Under the pieces are notes generated by a model that was not told the origin of the DNA, did no database searches, and saw only the letters and a list, made by a program, of their open reading frames with translations. This document shows positions 16,451 to 25,374 of a stretch of 64,000 nt of DNA, in pieces. The DNA comes from Kushneria phyllosphaerae (lineage in GTDB: Bacteria > Pseudomonadota > Gammaproteobacteria > Pseudomonadales > Halomonadaceae): positions 1,240,001-1,304,000 of the forward strand of contig NZ_ONZI01000001.1 of the NCBI RefSeq assembly GCF_900312995.1, given 5' to 3'. Each line of letters begins with the position of its first letter. Position 1 is the first letter of the stretch. Made by a program: the position numbers and the translations under genes.

Positions 16451-18817
16451 TCAGGCGGTGGCCAGCATGCCGGTCTGCTGCTGCACCTGTTCGGTATCCA
16501 TCAAGTGGATGGTGACCGGCACCGATTTGGCTGCAATGGTATGGCTTCGCTCGTCGCGGTTGGCAATCGGAATCAGACCGTTGGTCTCGGGATAGTAGGC
16601 TGCCGCGCAGCCCTGGGGCACGTCATAGGGCATGATGCGAAAGCCCGAAACGTGGCGTTCGATGCCGTCTTCGGCCACGGCGCGAAACTCGATCAGGTTG
16701 CCCTCCTCAAGGCCGAGTCGCTCGATATCTGCCGGATTCATCATGACCACCATGCGTGTGCCATAAACATCGCGGTAGCGGTCATCCAGCGAGTACACCG
16801 TGGTGTTGAACTGATCGTGGCCACGGGTGGTGATCAGCTGAAAATAATCCGCCTTTGGTGAGGTCATGCCTGTATCGAGGGTATCTCCCGGGAACAGGAA
16901 GTTGGCACGACCGCTGTCGGTTTCCCAGACGCGCTCTCGGGCAGCGTTATACAGGTGAAAGCCGCCCGGCTCGCCCACGCGGTCGTTGTAATTTTTGAAC
17001 ATGTCCGGAAAAACGGCCTCGATGCGATCGCGAATGCGGGCATAGTCCTCGCTGAGCCACTCCCAGTCGACCTTTGTGTGCGGGGGCAGGGTGGCGCGGG
17101 CCATACCGGCAATGATCGCCACTTCGGATTTCAGATAGGGCGAGGCTGGATCGATCTGACCGGTTGAGCCGTTGACGTTGCTCATGCCGTCTTCAAGGGT
17201 CACGGTCTGCAGAATGCCTGCCTGAATGTCCTTTTCGGTGCGGGCCAGACACGGCAGGATAAAGGCCTTTTTGCCGTGGATCAGATGACTGCGATTGAGC
17301 TTGGTCGAGATCTGCACGGTCATCTTCAGGGTATTGAGTGTCTTTTCAGCGACCCGGTCGATATCGGGAATGGCGCGAAAGAAGTTCCCGCCCAGTCCGA
17401 TGAAGGTATCAACGCCGCCGGCCAGAATCGATTCGCAGCAGGCAGCCACGTCATCGCCGTGTCGGCGCGGTGACTCGATATCAAAGACCTTGTCGAGCTG
17501 GCTCAAAAACGCCTCGGTCGGCTTCTGGTAGATGCCGACGGTGCGGTCGCCCTGTACGTTGGAGTGCCCGCGTACCGGACAGGCGCCCGTACCGCGTCGG
17601 CCGATGTTGCCCCGCAGCAGCAGCAGGTTGACGATTTGCTGTACACCGTCACCGCCATGCGTTTGCTGGGTGATGCCCATGCCCCAGCAACAGATGACGC
17701 GCTCGGCGGTCATGTAGACCTCGGCGGCGGCCTCAATGGCTTCACGTGTCAGCCCTGAATGGCGCTTGATGCGCTCCCAGTCAAGGGCGCGACAGTGATC
17801 GGCGAAGACTTCGAGACCGTGGGTGTGCGCCTCGATGAATTCGTGATCAAGCACGCGTTTCTCACCTCTGGCCTGCGCCCGGTCATCGGCTTCAATGATG
17901 ACCTTGCACATGCCCTGGATGGCAGCAATGTCGCCTCCGATGCGCACCTGATGGTACTGCGAGCTGATGGTTGTGCCCGAGGGTTTCAACATGTCCATCG
18001 GACTTTGCGGGTTGGCAAAGCGCACCAGCGCCTTTTCGCGCAGCGGGTTGAAGGTCACCACGGCGCCGCCACGGCCGACCAGCTCATGCAGGTTGCCCAT
18101 CATGCGTGGGCTGTTGGTGCCGGTATTTTGACCAAAGATGAACACGGCATCAGTGTGATCGAAATCGTCCAACGTGGTCGTGGCCTTGCCGACGCCAAGG
18201 CTTTCGGGCAGTGAGACCGTAGTGGTCTCGTGGCACATGTTGGAGCAGTCCGGAAAGTTGTTGATGCCGTACATGCGCCCGAACAGCTGAAACATGAATG
18301 CCGATTCGTTGGGCGCATGGCCCGAGGTGTAAAGCTGCACCCGCCAGGGATCTTCCTGTGACTTGAGCGACTCGCCGATTTCCCGGAAGGCGGTCTCCCA
18401 GTCGACCGCCTCATACTTGTCCGTGTCGGCGTTGTAGCGCATCGGATGTGTCAGCCGGCCCTGACTTTCGAGCTCGTGATCGCTCCAGCTCGACAGCTCG
18501 GTCACTGTATGGCGCTCGAAAAATTCCGGGCGCACGCGTTTGCGGGTGGTCTCCCAGGCGACGGCCTTGGCGCCGTTTTCACAGAATTCGGCCATCGCCG
18601 GTCTGACCGGGTCGGGCCAGGCGCAGCTGGGGCACTTGAAGCCGGTGTGCTTGTTCATTGCCAGCATCAAACGATTACCGGTAAAGGGTACCTGCTGGCG
18701 AAACATGTGCTCTTCAACGGCCTTGAGGGCGAGCCAGCCGCCACCAGGCGAGGTGCCTGCGTCCTGACTGCCGTAAACCTGGGCGTTACTTTGATGCGCG
18801 GTGTGCTTTTTCACCAT
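16451..18817 (-). CDS. FdhF/YdeP-family molybdopterin oxidoreductase (copy 2)
   Basis: This 788-residue paralogue of the protein at 14-2308 has the same architecture: an N-terminal KCPSCAW/FCENG cysteine motif, NMCHE (Cys about residue 194 in the Mo-ligand position), GHSNVQGDRTVGI and a C-terminal AAYYPETNGLIP. The start at 18817 follows GGAGG. No signal peptide, so it is cytoplasmic, unlike periplasmic formate dehydrogenases. E. coli YdeP is linked to acid resistance and its substrate is unsettled; the same caution applies here. Monocistronic by position, with emrB ending 213 bp upstream on the same strand. Confidence 0.9.
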   Translation of the reverse strand: MVKKHTAHQSNAQVYGSQDAGTSPGGGWLALKAVEEHMFRQQVPFTGNRLMLAMNKHTGFKCPSCAWPDPVRPAMAEFCENGAKAVAWETTRKRVRPEFFERHTVTELSSWSDHELESQGRLTHPMRYNADTDKYEAVDWETAFREIGESLKSQEDPWRVQLYTSGHAPNESAFMFQLFGRMYGINNFPDCSNMCHETTTVSLPESLGVGKATTTLDDFDHTDAVFIFGQNTGTNSPRMMGNLHELVGRGGAVVTFNPLREKALVRFANPQSPMDMLKPSGTTISSQYHQVRIGGDIAAIQGMCKVIIEADDRAQARGEKRVLDHEFIEAHTHGLEVFADHCRALDWERIKRHSGLTREAIEAAAEVYMTAERVICCWGMGITQQTHGGDGVQQIVNLLLLRGNIGRRGTGACPVRGHSNVQGDRTVGIYQKPTEAFLSQLDKVFDIESPRRHGDDVAACCESILAGGVDTFIGLGGNFFRAIPDIDRVAEKTLNTLKMTVQISTKLNRSHLIHGKKAFILPCLARTEKDIQAGILQTVTLEDGMSNVNGSTGQIDPASPYLKSEVAIIAGMARATLPPHTKVDWEWLSEDYARIRDRIEAVFPDMFKNYNDRVGEPGGFHLYNAARERVWETDSGRANFLFPGDTLDTGMTSPKADYFQLITTRGHDQFNTTVYSLDDRYRDVYGTRMVVMMNPADIERLGLEEGNLIEFRAVAEDGIERHVSGFRIMPYDVPQGCAAAYYPETNGLIPIANRDERSHTIAAKSVPVTIHLMDTEQVQQQTGMLATA

Positions 18818-18953
18818 GATGGCCTCCGTGCCAATACGGTTGAAAGATGACAGACGGCGCTGACGATACCGTGACGGCCAGCAGGAGGGGTAAAGCCTGT
18901 TGGATGCCCTTCTTTTGACTGGCGGCGGGAATGTCGGACAGCGTCAGCACCAA

Positions 18954-18975
18954 GGATAGTCGGCTGCCACTATCC
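18954..18975. other. stem-loop between emrB and the second molybdoenzyme gene
   Basis: GGATAGT and ACTATCC form a 7-bp perfect stem around an 8-base loop, with partly complementary ACCA/TGGT flanks. It lies in the 212-bp spacer after emrB (minus strand). No T-run follows, so it may be a weak terminator or a binding site for control of the next gene. Confidence 0.4.
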
Positions 18976-19029
18976 TGGTACATGAACTTAATCGATGCTT
19001 AATAGGAAATGACCGGGAGGCCGATAAAC

Positions 19030-20586
19030 TCAGTGCATCGGCCCGCCGGAGGGGAAGGGAGGGCGTGCCAGCCAGATCAGGCCGATGGCCACCACAAAGA
19101 TGACGCCGAATAGCCAGATGACATCGTTGAACGCCATGGTGGCGGCCTGAGCATTGACGACTTCGTTAATCATGGCCCAGGCGCCTTGATCCTGCAGGCC
19201 CAGCGTGCCCAGCTGATTCAGGTAATGCTCGGTCGCCGGGCTTCCGGGAACCACTGACTCTGTCAGACGCGCATGATGATAGATGCTGCGGTGATCGTAG
19301 AGCGTGACCGATACCGCCGTGGAGATACTGGTGGCCAGGGTCCGGCAGAAGTTGGAAAGGCCGGAAGCATCGGCAATCTGATCATCGCGAAGTCCGGCAA
19401 AGATGATCTGATTGATGGGTACGAAAAAGAACGCCACGCCTGCGCCCATCACAAAGCGCGGCATGGCCAGCTCACCATAGGCGATCTGGTTGTTGAAGCC
19501 TGCCGCCCAGAACGAGCAAAAAGCAAAGACGGCAAAACCGAAGGTCACCAGAAAGCGCAGGTCAAAATGGCTTTGAAAGCGGCCCACCAGCGGGGAGGCA
19601 AACAGCGCAAGAATGCCGATGGGCGCGACAGCAAGGCCTGCCCAGGTGGCGTTGTAGCCCATGACCTGCTGCACCCAGTTGGGCGTAACAACGGTGGTGC
19701 CAAAAAAGGCAAACATGCCCAGCGACAGGCACAGCGTGCCAATGGCGAAATTGCGCTGTCCAAAAAGGCGCAGGTTGACCACTGGACGGCGATGCATCAG
19801 CACCCAGGCCACCAGAAAGGTGATGCCAACCAGCGCCACAAGCCCCAGAGTCAGGATCATGGGCGAGGCGAACCAGTCGTGGTCGTTGCCGTTGTCGAGC
19901 ATGAACTGCAATGCCCCCACGCCCACAATCAAAAGGCCCAGCCCGATGACATCGACCGGTACGCGGGTGGTTTTCGATTCTCGCCCGCGTAACAGCCACA
20001 GGCTGAGCACCAGCGAGAAGATGCCGACCGGGATATTGATATAGAAAATCCACGGCCATGAGTAGTTGTCGGTCAGCCAGCCGCCGAGAATCGGGCCGCA
20101 GATTGGGGCCACCACGACCGTCATGGCCCAGAGCCCAATGGCCATACTGCGCTTCTCGGCCGGATAGTTCTTCAACAGCAGCGTCTGGGTCAGGGGGACC
20201 AGCGGGCCGGAGACGGCACCCTGCAGCAAACGAAAGACCACCAGCATGATCATGCTATTGGCAAATCCGCAGAGCGCGGAGAACACGATGAACAACGAGA
20301 TGGAGGTGCAAAACAGGCGCACCTCGCCAAAACGGCGCGCCAGCCAACCGGTCAGCGGCTGGGCAATGGCACTGGACAGTGCGTAGGCACTGATCGCCCA
20401 GGTGCCTTCACTGGTACTGACGCCCATGTCACCGGCAATGGTATGCACCGAGACGTTGACGATGGAGATGTCGAGCACTTCCATGAAGGTGGCAAGGCCC
20501 ATCGCCAGCGTCAGCAGCACCAGCTTGATGCCGCGCAGGGGCGCCATCGCTTCCTGCTGGCTGGGTGCGGTGGCCGCCTCGCTCAT
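19030..20586 (-). CDS. emrB: EmrB-type DHA2 multidrug exporter
   Basis: The major-facilitator proton antiporter has 14 predicted membrane segments and 518 residues. Motifs: FMEVLDISIVNVSVHTIAGD in TM1, GWLARRFGEVRLF (motif A-like loop 2-3), and WRWIFYINIPVG-type sequence seen here as WPWIFYINIPVG after TM5. It forms the inner-membrane part of an EmrA-EmrB-outer channel pump. Its start overlaps the emrA stop by four bases. Likely substrates are hydrophobic drugs or uncouplers, from family knowledge. Confidence 0.93.
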   Translation of the reverse strand: MSEAATAPSQQEAMAPLRGIKLVLLTLAMGLATFMEVLDISIVNVSVHTIAGDMGVSTSEGTWAISAYALSSAIAQPLTGWLARRFGEVRLFCTSISLFIVFSALCGFANSMIMLVVFRLLQGAVSGPLVPLTQTLLLKNYPAEKRSMAIGLWAMTVVVAPICGPILGGWLTDNYSWPWIFYINIPVGIFSLVLSLWLLRGRESKTTRVPVDVIGLGLLIVGVGALQFMLDNGNDHDWFASPMILTLGLVALVGITFLVAWVLMHRRPVVNLRLFGQRNFAIGTLCLSLGMFAFFGTTVVTPNWVQQVMGYNATWAGLAVAPIGILALFASPLVGRFQSHFDLRFLVTFGFAVFAFCSFWAAGFNNQIAYGELAMPRFVMGAGVAFFFVPINQIIFAGLRDDQIADASGLSNFCRTLATSISTAVSVTLYDHRSIYHHARLTESVVPGSPATEHYLNQLGTLGLQDQGAWAMINEVVNAQAATMAFNDVIWLFGVIFVVAIGLIWLARPPFPSGGPMH

Positions 20587-21863
20587 GGGGTGGTGCTTTT
20601 ATCAGTGTCGGTGAGCAGGTCGCCGGCGTTGTCGCGAATAATGGCCATGGCGGCGTCATCGGCCTGATGCTGGCGCGCGTCAAACACCTCGGTGTGTTGT
20701 GGTGAACGAACTTCGGGCGCATCGGCAAGCATGGGGCCATCAGCATCATCGTTCAGATCAATCCGGGCGTAGGTCGAAAGCCCGACTCGCAGCGGATGAG
20801 ATTCGAGCGTATCGCCATCAAGGGCGATACGCACCGGCACGCGCTGGACCACCTTGATCCAGTTGCCGGTGGCATTCTGGGCCGGCAGCAGGGAAAACGC
20901 TGCTCCGGTGCCGGCCGACAATCCCGCTACATGGCCGTGATAGACGACGTCATCGCCGTAGAAGTCGGTAGTGACGCTCGCTGGCTGACCGATGCGCACC
21001 CGTCCGAGCTGGGTCTCCTTGAAGTTGGCATCCACCCACAGATCATGCAGCGGCACGACCGTCAAAAGCGGCTGACTGGCCTGCACACTCTGGCCCAGCT
21101 GTACCTGTCGGCTGGCAACGCGACCCGCTACCGGTGAGATGACCTGCGTTCTTTTCTGGGCAAGCCATGCGTTGCGATAGGCGGCGCGTGCCTGCAGGAC
21201 GCCCGGGGCATGCCAGAGGTCGTTGCCATCAATCAGGGCGTGGGCCGCGCGTGCCTGGGCCTGGGCCTGTTCAAGCTGCGCCCGGGCAGCGTCGTAATGG
21301 CGCCGGGCACTGTCGACTTCTTCTTTTGAGGCGGCGCGCTGCGCCAGCAGCGGCTTGCGGCGCTGATATTCGTCGCGGGCCCGTTCAAACTGCGCGCGCG
21401 CCGTAACCGTAGCGGCATCAAACTGAACGGCCTGTGCCCGCTGCTGGCGATACTGGCGCACGGCCTGTGCCAGCTGTCCGGCGGCCTGATCAAGCGCGTT
21501 GCGGGTATCGCTGTCATCCAGGGTAATCAGTATCTGACCGCGTTTGACCGGCTCGGTGTCCTCGACGCTGATGGCGGTGACCGTGGCGTTGATCTGGGCG
21601 GAAATATTGACCTGGTCACCCTGCACATAGGCGTCATCGGTAATCACCCGGGTACTGAGCACCAGCGCATCCAGCAGATACCAGCCGATGCCGGCGAGTA
21701 TGAACACCAGTGCGATCACCAGCAGGATGATGTTGCGTTTTTTGCGTGAGACCGGTGCCTCGTTTTCAGTGCTGTCATGGCCATCACTGTCGCGGCCATT
21801 ACCCTCGTGAGGTGTCTGCTCGGAGGGGCCATGATCGGTCGTGGCGTCGTTGTTATGGCTCAT
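20583..21863 (-). CDS. emrA: EmrA-type membrane fusion protein
   Basis: This periplasmic adaptor of the HlyD/EmrA family is anchored by one N-terminal membrane segment (IILLVIALVFILAGIGWYLL, about residues 45-65). Then come the lipoyl half-motif (TDDAYVQGDQVNISAQINA), a long coiled-coil hairpin rich in Ala/Gln/Arg (about 115-220), and the second lipoyl/beta-barrel part (WVDANFKETQLGRVRIGQP). Start at 21863 (MSHNND) is preferred; a GTG three codons earlier is possible. It overlaps the outer-membrane channel gene by 11 bp and emrB by 4 bp, so all three are translationally coupled. Confidence 0.93.
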   Translation of the reverse strand: MSHNNDATTDHGPSEQTPHEGNGRDSDGHDSTENEAPVSRKKRNIILLVIALVFILAGIGWYLLDALVLSTRVITDDAYVQGDQVNISAQINATVTAISVEDTEPVKRGQILITLDDSDTRNALDQAAGQLAQAVRQYRQQRAQAVQFDAATVTARAQFERARDEYQRRKPLLAQRAASKEEVDSARRHYDAARAQLEQAQAQARAAHALIDGNDLWHAPGVLQARAAYRNAWLAQKRTQVISPVAGRVASRQVQLGQSVQASQPLLTVVPLHDLWVDANFKETQLGRVRIGQPASVTTDFYGDDVVYHGHVAGLSAGTGAAFSLLPAQNATGNWIKVVQRVPVRIALDGDTLESHPLRVGLSTYARIDLNDDADGPMLADAPEVRSPQHTEVFDARQHQADDAAMAIIRDNAGDLLTDTDKSTTP

Positions 21864-23382
21864 CAGTGGCACTTCCCGTCGTCAAATAGCGTGCGTCACG
21901 TTCGGGCACGCGTCCGTGATAGCCCCCGCCCAGGGCGTGGATCAGCTGTATGCGGGTATCCAGCAGCTCGCCTTCGAGCGTCAGACGGTTCATCTGTTCA
22001 CGAACCAGCCCCTGCTGTGCCTCGATCAGTGCGCGTGGGTCTTCAACGCCGCGGGCGTCCCGCTCGCGAGCAAGCTCAAGGCGATGCTGAAAGCTTTCAA
22101 GCGCCGTTGCCTGAGCGTCGCGCTGAGCCTCGATGCGCGACAGGGTGACGGTCTGGCGGGCTACTTCCTGCGCGGCATCCACCACACGCTGGTTGTAATC
22201 GGCAATGGCACTTTCAAGCTGGGCACGGCTGGCGTTATAGCGGGCATCAAGCCGGCCCGCTTCGAAGATGGGCAGCGTCACGGCCGGCCCAAAAGAGGCC
22301 ACCGAGACATCTTCATTGCGTCCGGTGCCCAGCGGGTGCACGCGCAGAAAACCTGCCAGAGCCGACAGGCTGACGTTGGGATAATAGTCCGCACGCGCCT
22401 GATCAATGCCGCGCATGCCGGCCTCGACCTGCCAGCGACTTGCCATGATGTCCGGGCGACGCGCAATCAGCTCAAGTCCGGCCTCATTGGGCAGGGCGGT
22501 GTCCAGCTGGGGAAGCGGTCGCGGGGCCAGGTCATTGAGCTGATCCGGAGAGACGCCCATCAGCGCGGCCAGTTGAACCTGATCCAGACGGGCAGCGCCA
22601 TCGAGGCCTGCGCGCTGCTGTTCCAGCGTGGAAAGCTGTTCGTTTGCCTGATCCAGTCGTGCCGGGTTTTCGATGTCGCGTCCGACGCGCAAAGCGGTAA
22701 TTCGAACGCTGTCGCGGGCGCTGTTCAGCAGGGTATCCAGCGCCGACAGCTGGGCCTGGCGTAGCTGCCAGTCCATGTAGGCACGCGTGATGCCGGCCTG
22801 CAGGGCGCTGGCGGCGGCAGCCTGTTCAAGCCGAGCGGCGTGGCGCTGGTCAAGCGCCGCCTCGATGGCGGCACGTTTTTTGCCCCACCAGTCGAAATCC
22901 CAGCCAAATGACAGGCTGGCCAGACCCACATTGCTGCGCTGGCTGTTGCCGGTACTTCCGCTCTCGAAGCCGGGTAGCCCCAAGGCTGGATATTCAAGGT
23001 CGGTATGGCTGTAGCTCTGGTTGGCCCGGGCGCTGCCTTCAATCTGTATGCGGGTATCGGCCTGACGGCCTTCCAGCTGGCGAGAGGCGGTCTCAAAGCG
23101 TGCCCGGGCGCTGTCCAGTGATGGGGCCTTGCGCATGGCACGCTCGATCAGGGCGTTGAGCTGTGGGTCGTTGAAATCATGCCACCACCTTTCATCCGGC
23201 CAGTGACCAGAGGTGTCCTGATTGGCGGCCAGTCCGGCCAGCGGTGCCTGTTCACGCAGCGTCAGTTCGACTGGCGCCATGGCCGGGGCGCCGCAGCCAC
23301 TCAACAGGGCGCACATCAGCATCAGGCAGGCCAGGGCTCCACCAGAAAAGTGCGGTCGAAGATATGAAAAATGGGGCATCAT
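21853..23382 (-). CDS. NodT-family outer-membrane efflux lipoprotein
   Basis: This TolC-like trimeric outer-membrane channel is the first gene of the emr operon. The signal peptide ends in the lipobox LLSGC (Cys about residue 30), giving a lipoprotein anchor as in OprM/NodT. Two OEP repeats follow, with long helices (ARARFETASRQLEG; SAIADYNQRVVDAAQEVARQ) and the RRPDIMASRWQVEA motif typical of the family. Start at 23382 (MMPHFSYL); the ORF could be read 14 codons longer without support. No regulator gene is adjacent, unlike E. coli emrRAB. Confidence 0.92.
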   Translation of the reverse strand: MMPHFSYLRPHFSGGALACLMLMCALLSGCGAPAMAPVELTLREQAPLAGLAANQDTSGHWPDERWWHDFNDPQLNALIERAMRKAPSLDSARARFETASRQLEGRQADTRIQIEGSARANQSYSHTDLEYPALGLPGFESGSTGNSQRSNVGLASLSFGWDFDWWGKKRAAIEAALDQRHAARLEQAAAASALQAGITRAYMDWQLRQAQLSALDTLLNSARDSVRITALRVGRDIENPARLDQANEQLSTLEQQRAGLDGAARLDQVQLAALMGVSPDQLNDLAPRPLPQLDTALPNEAGLELIARRPDIMASRWQVEAGMRGIDQARADYYPNVSLSALAGFLRVHPLGTGRNEDVSVASFGPAVTLPIFEAGRLDARYNASRAQLESAIADYNQRVVDAAQEVARQTVTLSRIEAQRDAQATALESFQHRLELARERDARGVEDPRALIEAQQGLVREQMNRLTLEGELLDTRIQLIHALGGGYHGRVPERDARYLTTGSATDEP

Positions 23383-23545
23383 GTTACCGGTACAATGGCG
23401 GGCAGGCGTTATGGTAATACACACATTAACGGCACTGGAGGATGAATGCTTTCGTCAGCATTTTTCAGCACCAGACAAGCCCGCTGCACTAATGTAGGCC
23501 GGACTGTCGCGCGTGTCGCGTGGCCCACGCTTCAAGGAGCCTTTT

Positions 23546-24100
23546 GTGTCTTCCATCGCCTGGCGAGATACTCGTGAATATTATGGGCGGATCAGCCGTC
23601 TTTTTCACTGGCTGATGGCCGCTCTTTTGCTGTGGCAGTTTGCCGGCATGATCGCCGCCAGCCTGGTCGGCCGCGCGCCCTGGGTTGCCTTCATGGTCGG
23701 AACGCACAAAAGCATCGGATTTATGCTGATGCTGCTGGTGGTCCTGCGCTCGACATGGGGCCTTTATAACCTTTCCAATCGCCCACCTCATGACCGGGGT
23801 GCTGAAATGCTGGTCGCCTTTGGTCAGCTTCTCATGTATCTGCTGATGATTGTTGTCCCGCTGCTGGGATTGACCATGAACTGGGCCTCCGGCAAGCCGT
23901 TGCTGGTGTTTGGAGCGCAGCTCATGAGTGGTGGACGCGAGATGGAAGGGCTGGCAGAGCTGACGGCGCAATGGCATGTCTGGATGGCCTGGACGCTGGG
24001 CGTGCTGATTGCCGGGCATGTGCTGCTGGCCGTGGTCTGGCATGGCCTCATTCGCCGCGACAATACCCTGAAGAAAATGGTGACCCGCCCCAACGCCTGA
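23546..24100 (+). CDS. cytochrome b561 family protein
   Basis: This di-haem b inner-membrane protein has four membrane helices and 184 residues. Haem-ligand histidines are in RLFHWLMA (TM1), VGTHKSIGF (TM2), AQWHVWMAW (TM3/4) and AGHVLLAVVWHGL. E. coli CybB of this family is a superoxide:quinone oxidoreductase. Start is a GTG at 23546 with a strong AAGGAG six bases upstream; the ORF is open further upstream but without a ribosome site. It is divergent from the efflux operon and followed by a good terminator. Confidence 0.9.
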   Translation: MSSIAWRDTREYYGRISRLFHWLMAALLLWQFAGMIAASLVGRAPWVAFMVGTHKSIGFMLMLLVVLRSTWGLYNLSNRPPHDRGAEMLVAFGQLLMYLLMIVVPLLGLTMNWASGKPLLVFGAQLMSGGREMEGLAELTAQWHVWMAWTLGVLIAGHVLLAVVWHGLIRRDNTLKKMVTRPNA

Positions 24101-24116
24101 AGTGCCCTTTGGAAGC

Positions 24117-24164
24117 AGCGACCAGCGTGCCATCCAACACACGCTGGTGCCACGTCGCTTTTTT
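24117..24164 (+). terminator. rho-independent terminator of cytochrome b561 gene
   Basis: A stem of CCAGCGTG pairing with CACGCTGG, extended by outer AGCGAC/GTCGCT arms with a bulge, is followed by a run of Ts. It lies 16 bp past the stop and also separates the convergent gene at 24169. Confidence 0.8.
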
Positions 24165-24168
24165 AACG

Positions 24169-25269
24169 CTAGTAATAGCGCTCCTTCCAGCGCTGTACCT
24201 TCACTTCACTTTTCAGCACATCCAGCACCTCGACCAGTACCTGTTCTAGCGCCTGATAGTCACTGGCGCTGGCGGGCACGCTGCGATCGATGGTGCGATT
24301 GGCCAGCTCCTCGATCAGTGAGCGGAAGTCCGGTGAACGAATGCCGATGACCGCCTCCCTGATTAGCCGGCTGGTGACATCGGCCATCGCTTCATCCATG
24401 GCCTCGACCACCTGTGCCCCCATTGGTAGACGTTGCAGGCTGCGGATGGTGGGGTTTTCCGTCACTGCGCGATGAATCAGACCGCTGACCCAGGTATTGA
24501 TGTCCTCGCGATGCTGGGCATAGCTTTCGCCCAGTACGCGTTGCACGCGATGGGCCACGTCATCGATCAGCTGCTGTTTGCGGGGCAGCAGGACTTCGTC
24601 GGTCACGCGACGGGAAATATTGCCCTTGGAGAGAAAGCCTTCCTGCACGTCGGTCAGCATCCTGACGATCACGCGATCGGAGATCTCTTCAAGTGCGATT
24701 TCGTAATACTTGTAGAAAAAGCGATAGATACCCCAGGTGCGAATATCGATCAGACGCGTGCGCTGCAGCCGAACCAGAAGCCCGATGATACGCAGTACGC
24801 GCAGCAGGCGCAGACCACCGACCGGGATGCAGCCAAGCACGTCGTACCAGTGCACGAAGGGATAAAAAAACCAGCGGTGATAACGCCTGTCCCAGATGGC
24901 AAGGGCCCAGCTTGCCAAAACATCGAATACGAAGACGGCCACGAACCACAGATCGATCGTTTCAAAATTGGCATGTAGCCAGCCACCCCATTGCTCAAGT
25001 GTCGGCGAGATGGCCGAAAGCAGATCGCGAAAGGGGCTGGTCAGATACAGCGTGTCAAAAAGGATCAGCAGCAGGCTGGTCGACACCAGCACCATGATGA
25101 TTAGATCCCAGATGAGATAGCACTTCTCCAGCCAGCTAGGAATGTCTCGAGGCGGCTCGTGCTTGTCCTCTTCAGGGGCATCGCTGCGCGGCTGATCGGC
25201 CCAGCTGTTGGCCGGCGGATAGCGATCGCGCTGCGTGCCACCCTCTGATGGGGAATCCTCTTGATGCAT
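24169..25269 (-). CDS. voltage-sensor-like membrane protein without a pore
   Basis: The 366-residue protein starts with a polar, acidic N-terminus. Four membrane segments follow (about residues 48-72, 103-122, 128-147 and 150-175). The last is S4-like, with Arg every third or fourth residue (LRLLRVLRIIGLLVRLQRTR), preceded by VLGCIPVGG as in bacterial ion-channel voltage sensors. No pore helix or selectivity filter (TVGYG-like) follows. Instead there is a soluble, mostly helical C-terminal region of about 190 residues. Annotated relatives are usually called ion transporter-like. Function unknown; a voltage-sensing or proton-conducting role is speculative. Confidence 0.7.
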   Translation of the reverse strand: MHQEDSPSEGGTQRDRYPPANSWADQPRSDAPEEDKHEPPRDIPSWLEKCYLIWDLIIMVLVSTSLLLILFDTLYLTSPFRDLLSAISPTLEQWGGWLHANFETIDLWFVAVFVFDVLASWALAIWDRRYHRWFFYPFVHWYDVLGCIPVGGLRLLRVLRIIGLLVRLQRTRLIDIRTWGIYRFFYKYYEIALEEISDRVIVRMLTDVQEGFLSKGNISRRVTDEVLLPRKQQLIDDVAHRVQRVLGESYAQHREDINTWVSGLIHRAVTENPTIRSLQRLPMGAQVVEAMDEAMADVTSRLIREAVIGIRSPDFRSLIEELANRTIDRSVPASASDYQALEQVLVEVLDVLKSEVKVQRWKERYY

Positions 25270-25304
25270 GTGTGCCTCCTTGCGTGAGGGGCTATCTCAG
25301 ATGC

Positions 25305-25337
25305 TTGAGCGCCTCGCGTCAAGTCGCCGGCGCTCAA
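25305..25337. other. stem-loop between nadE and the voltage-sensor-like gene
   Basis: TTGAGCGCC and GGCGCTCAA form a perfect 9-bp stem around a 15-base loop. It is downstream of nadE and upstream of the next gene on the same strand. With no T-run it may be a weak terminator, mRNA-end stabiliser or regulatory site. Confidence 0.4.
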
Positions 25338-25374
25338 ACCTCCGGCAGCATCCGGATTTCAGACTAGAAAGAAT

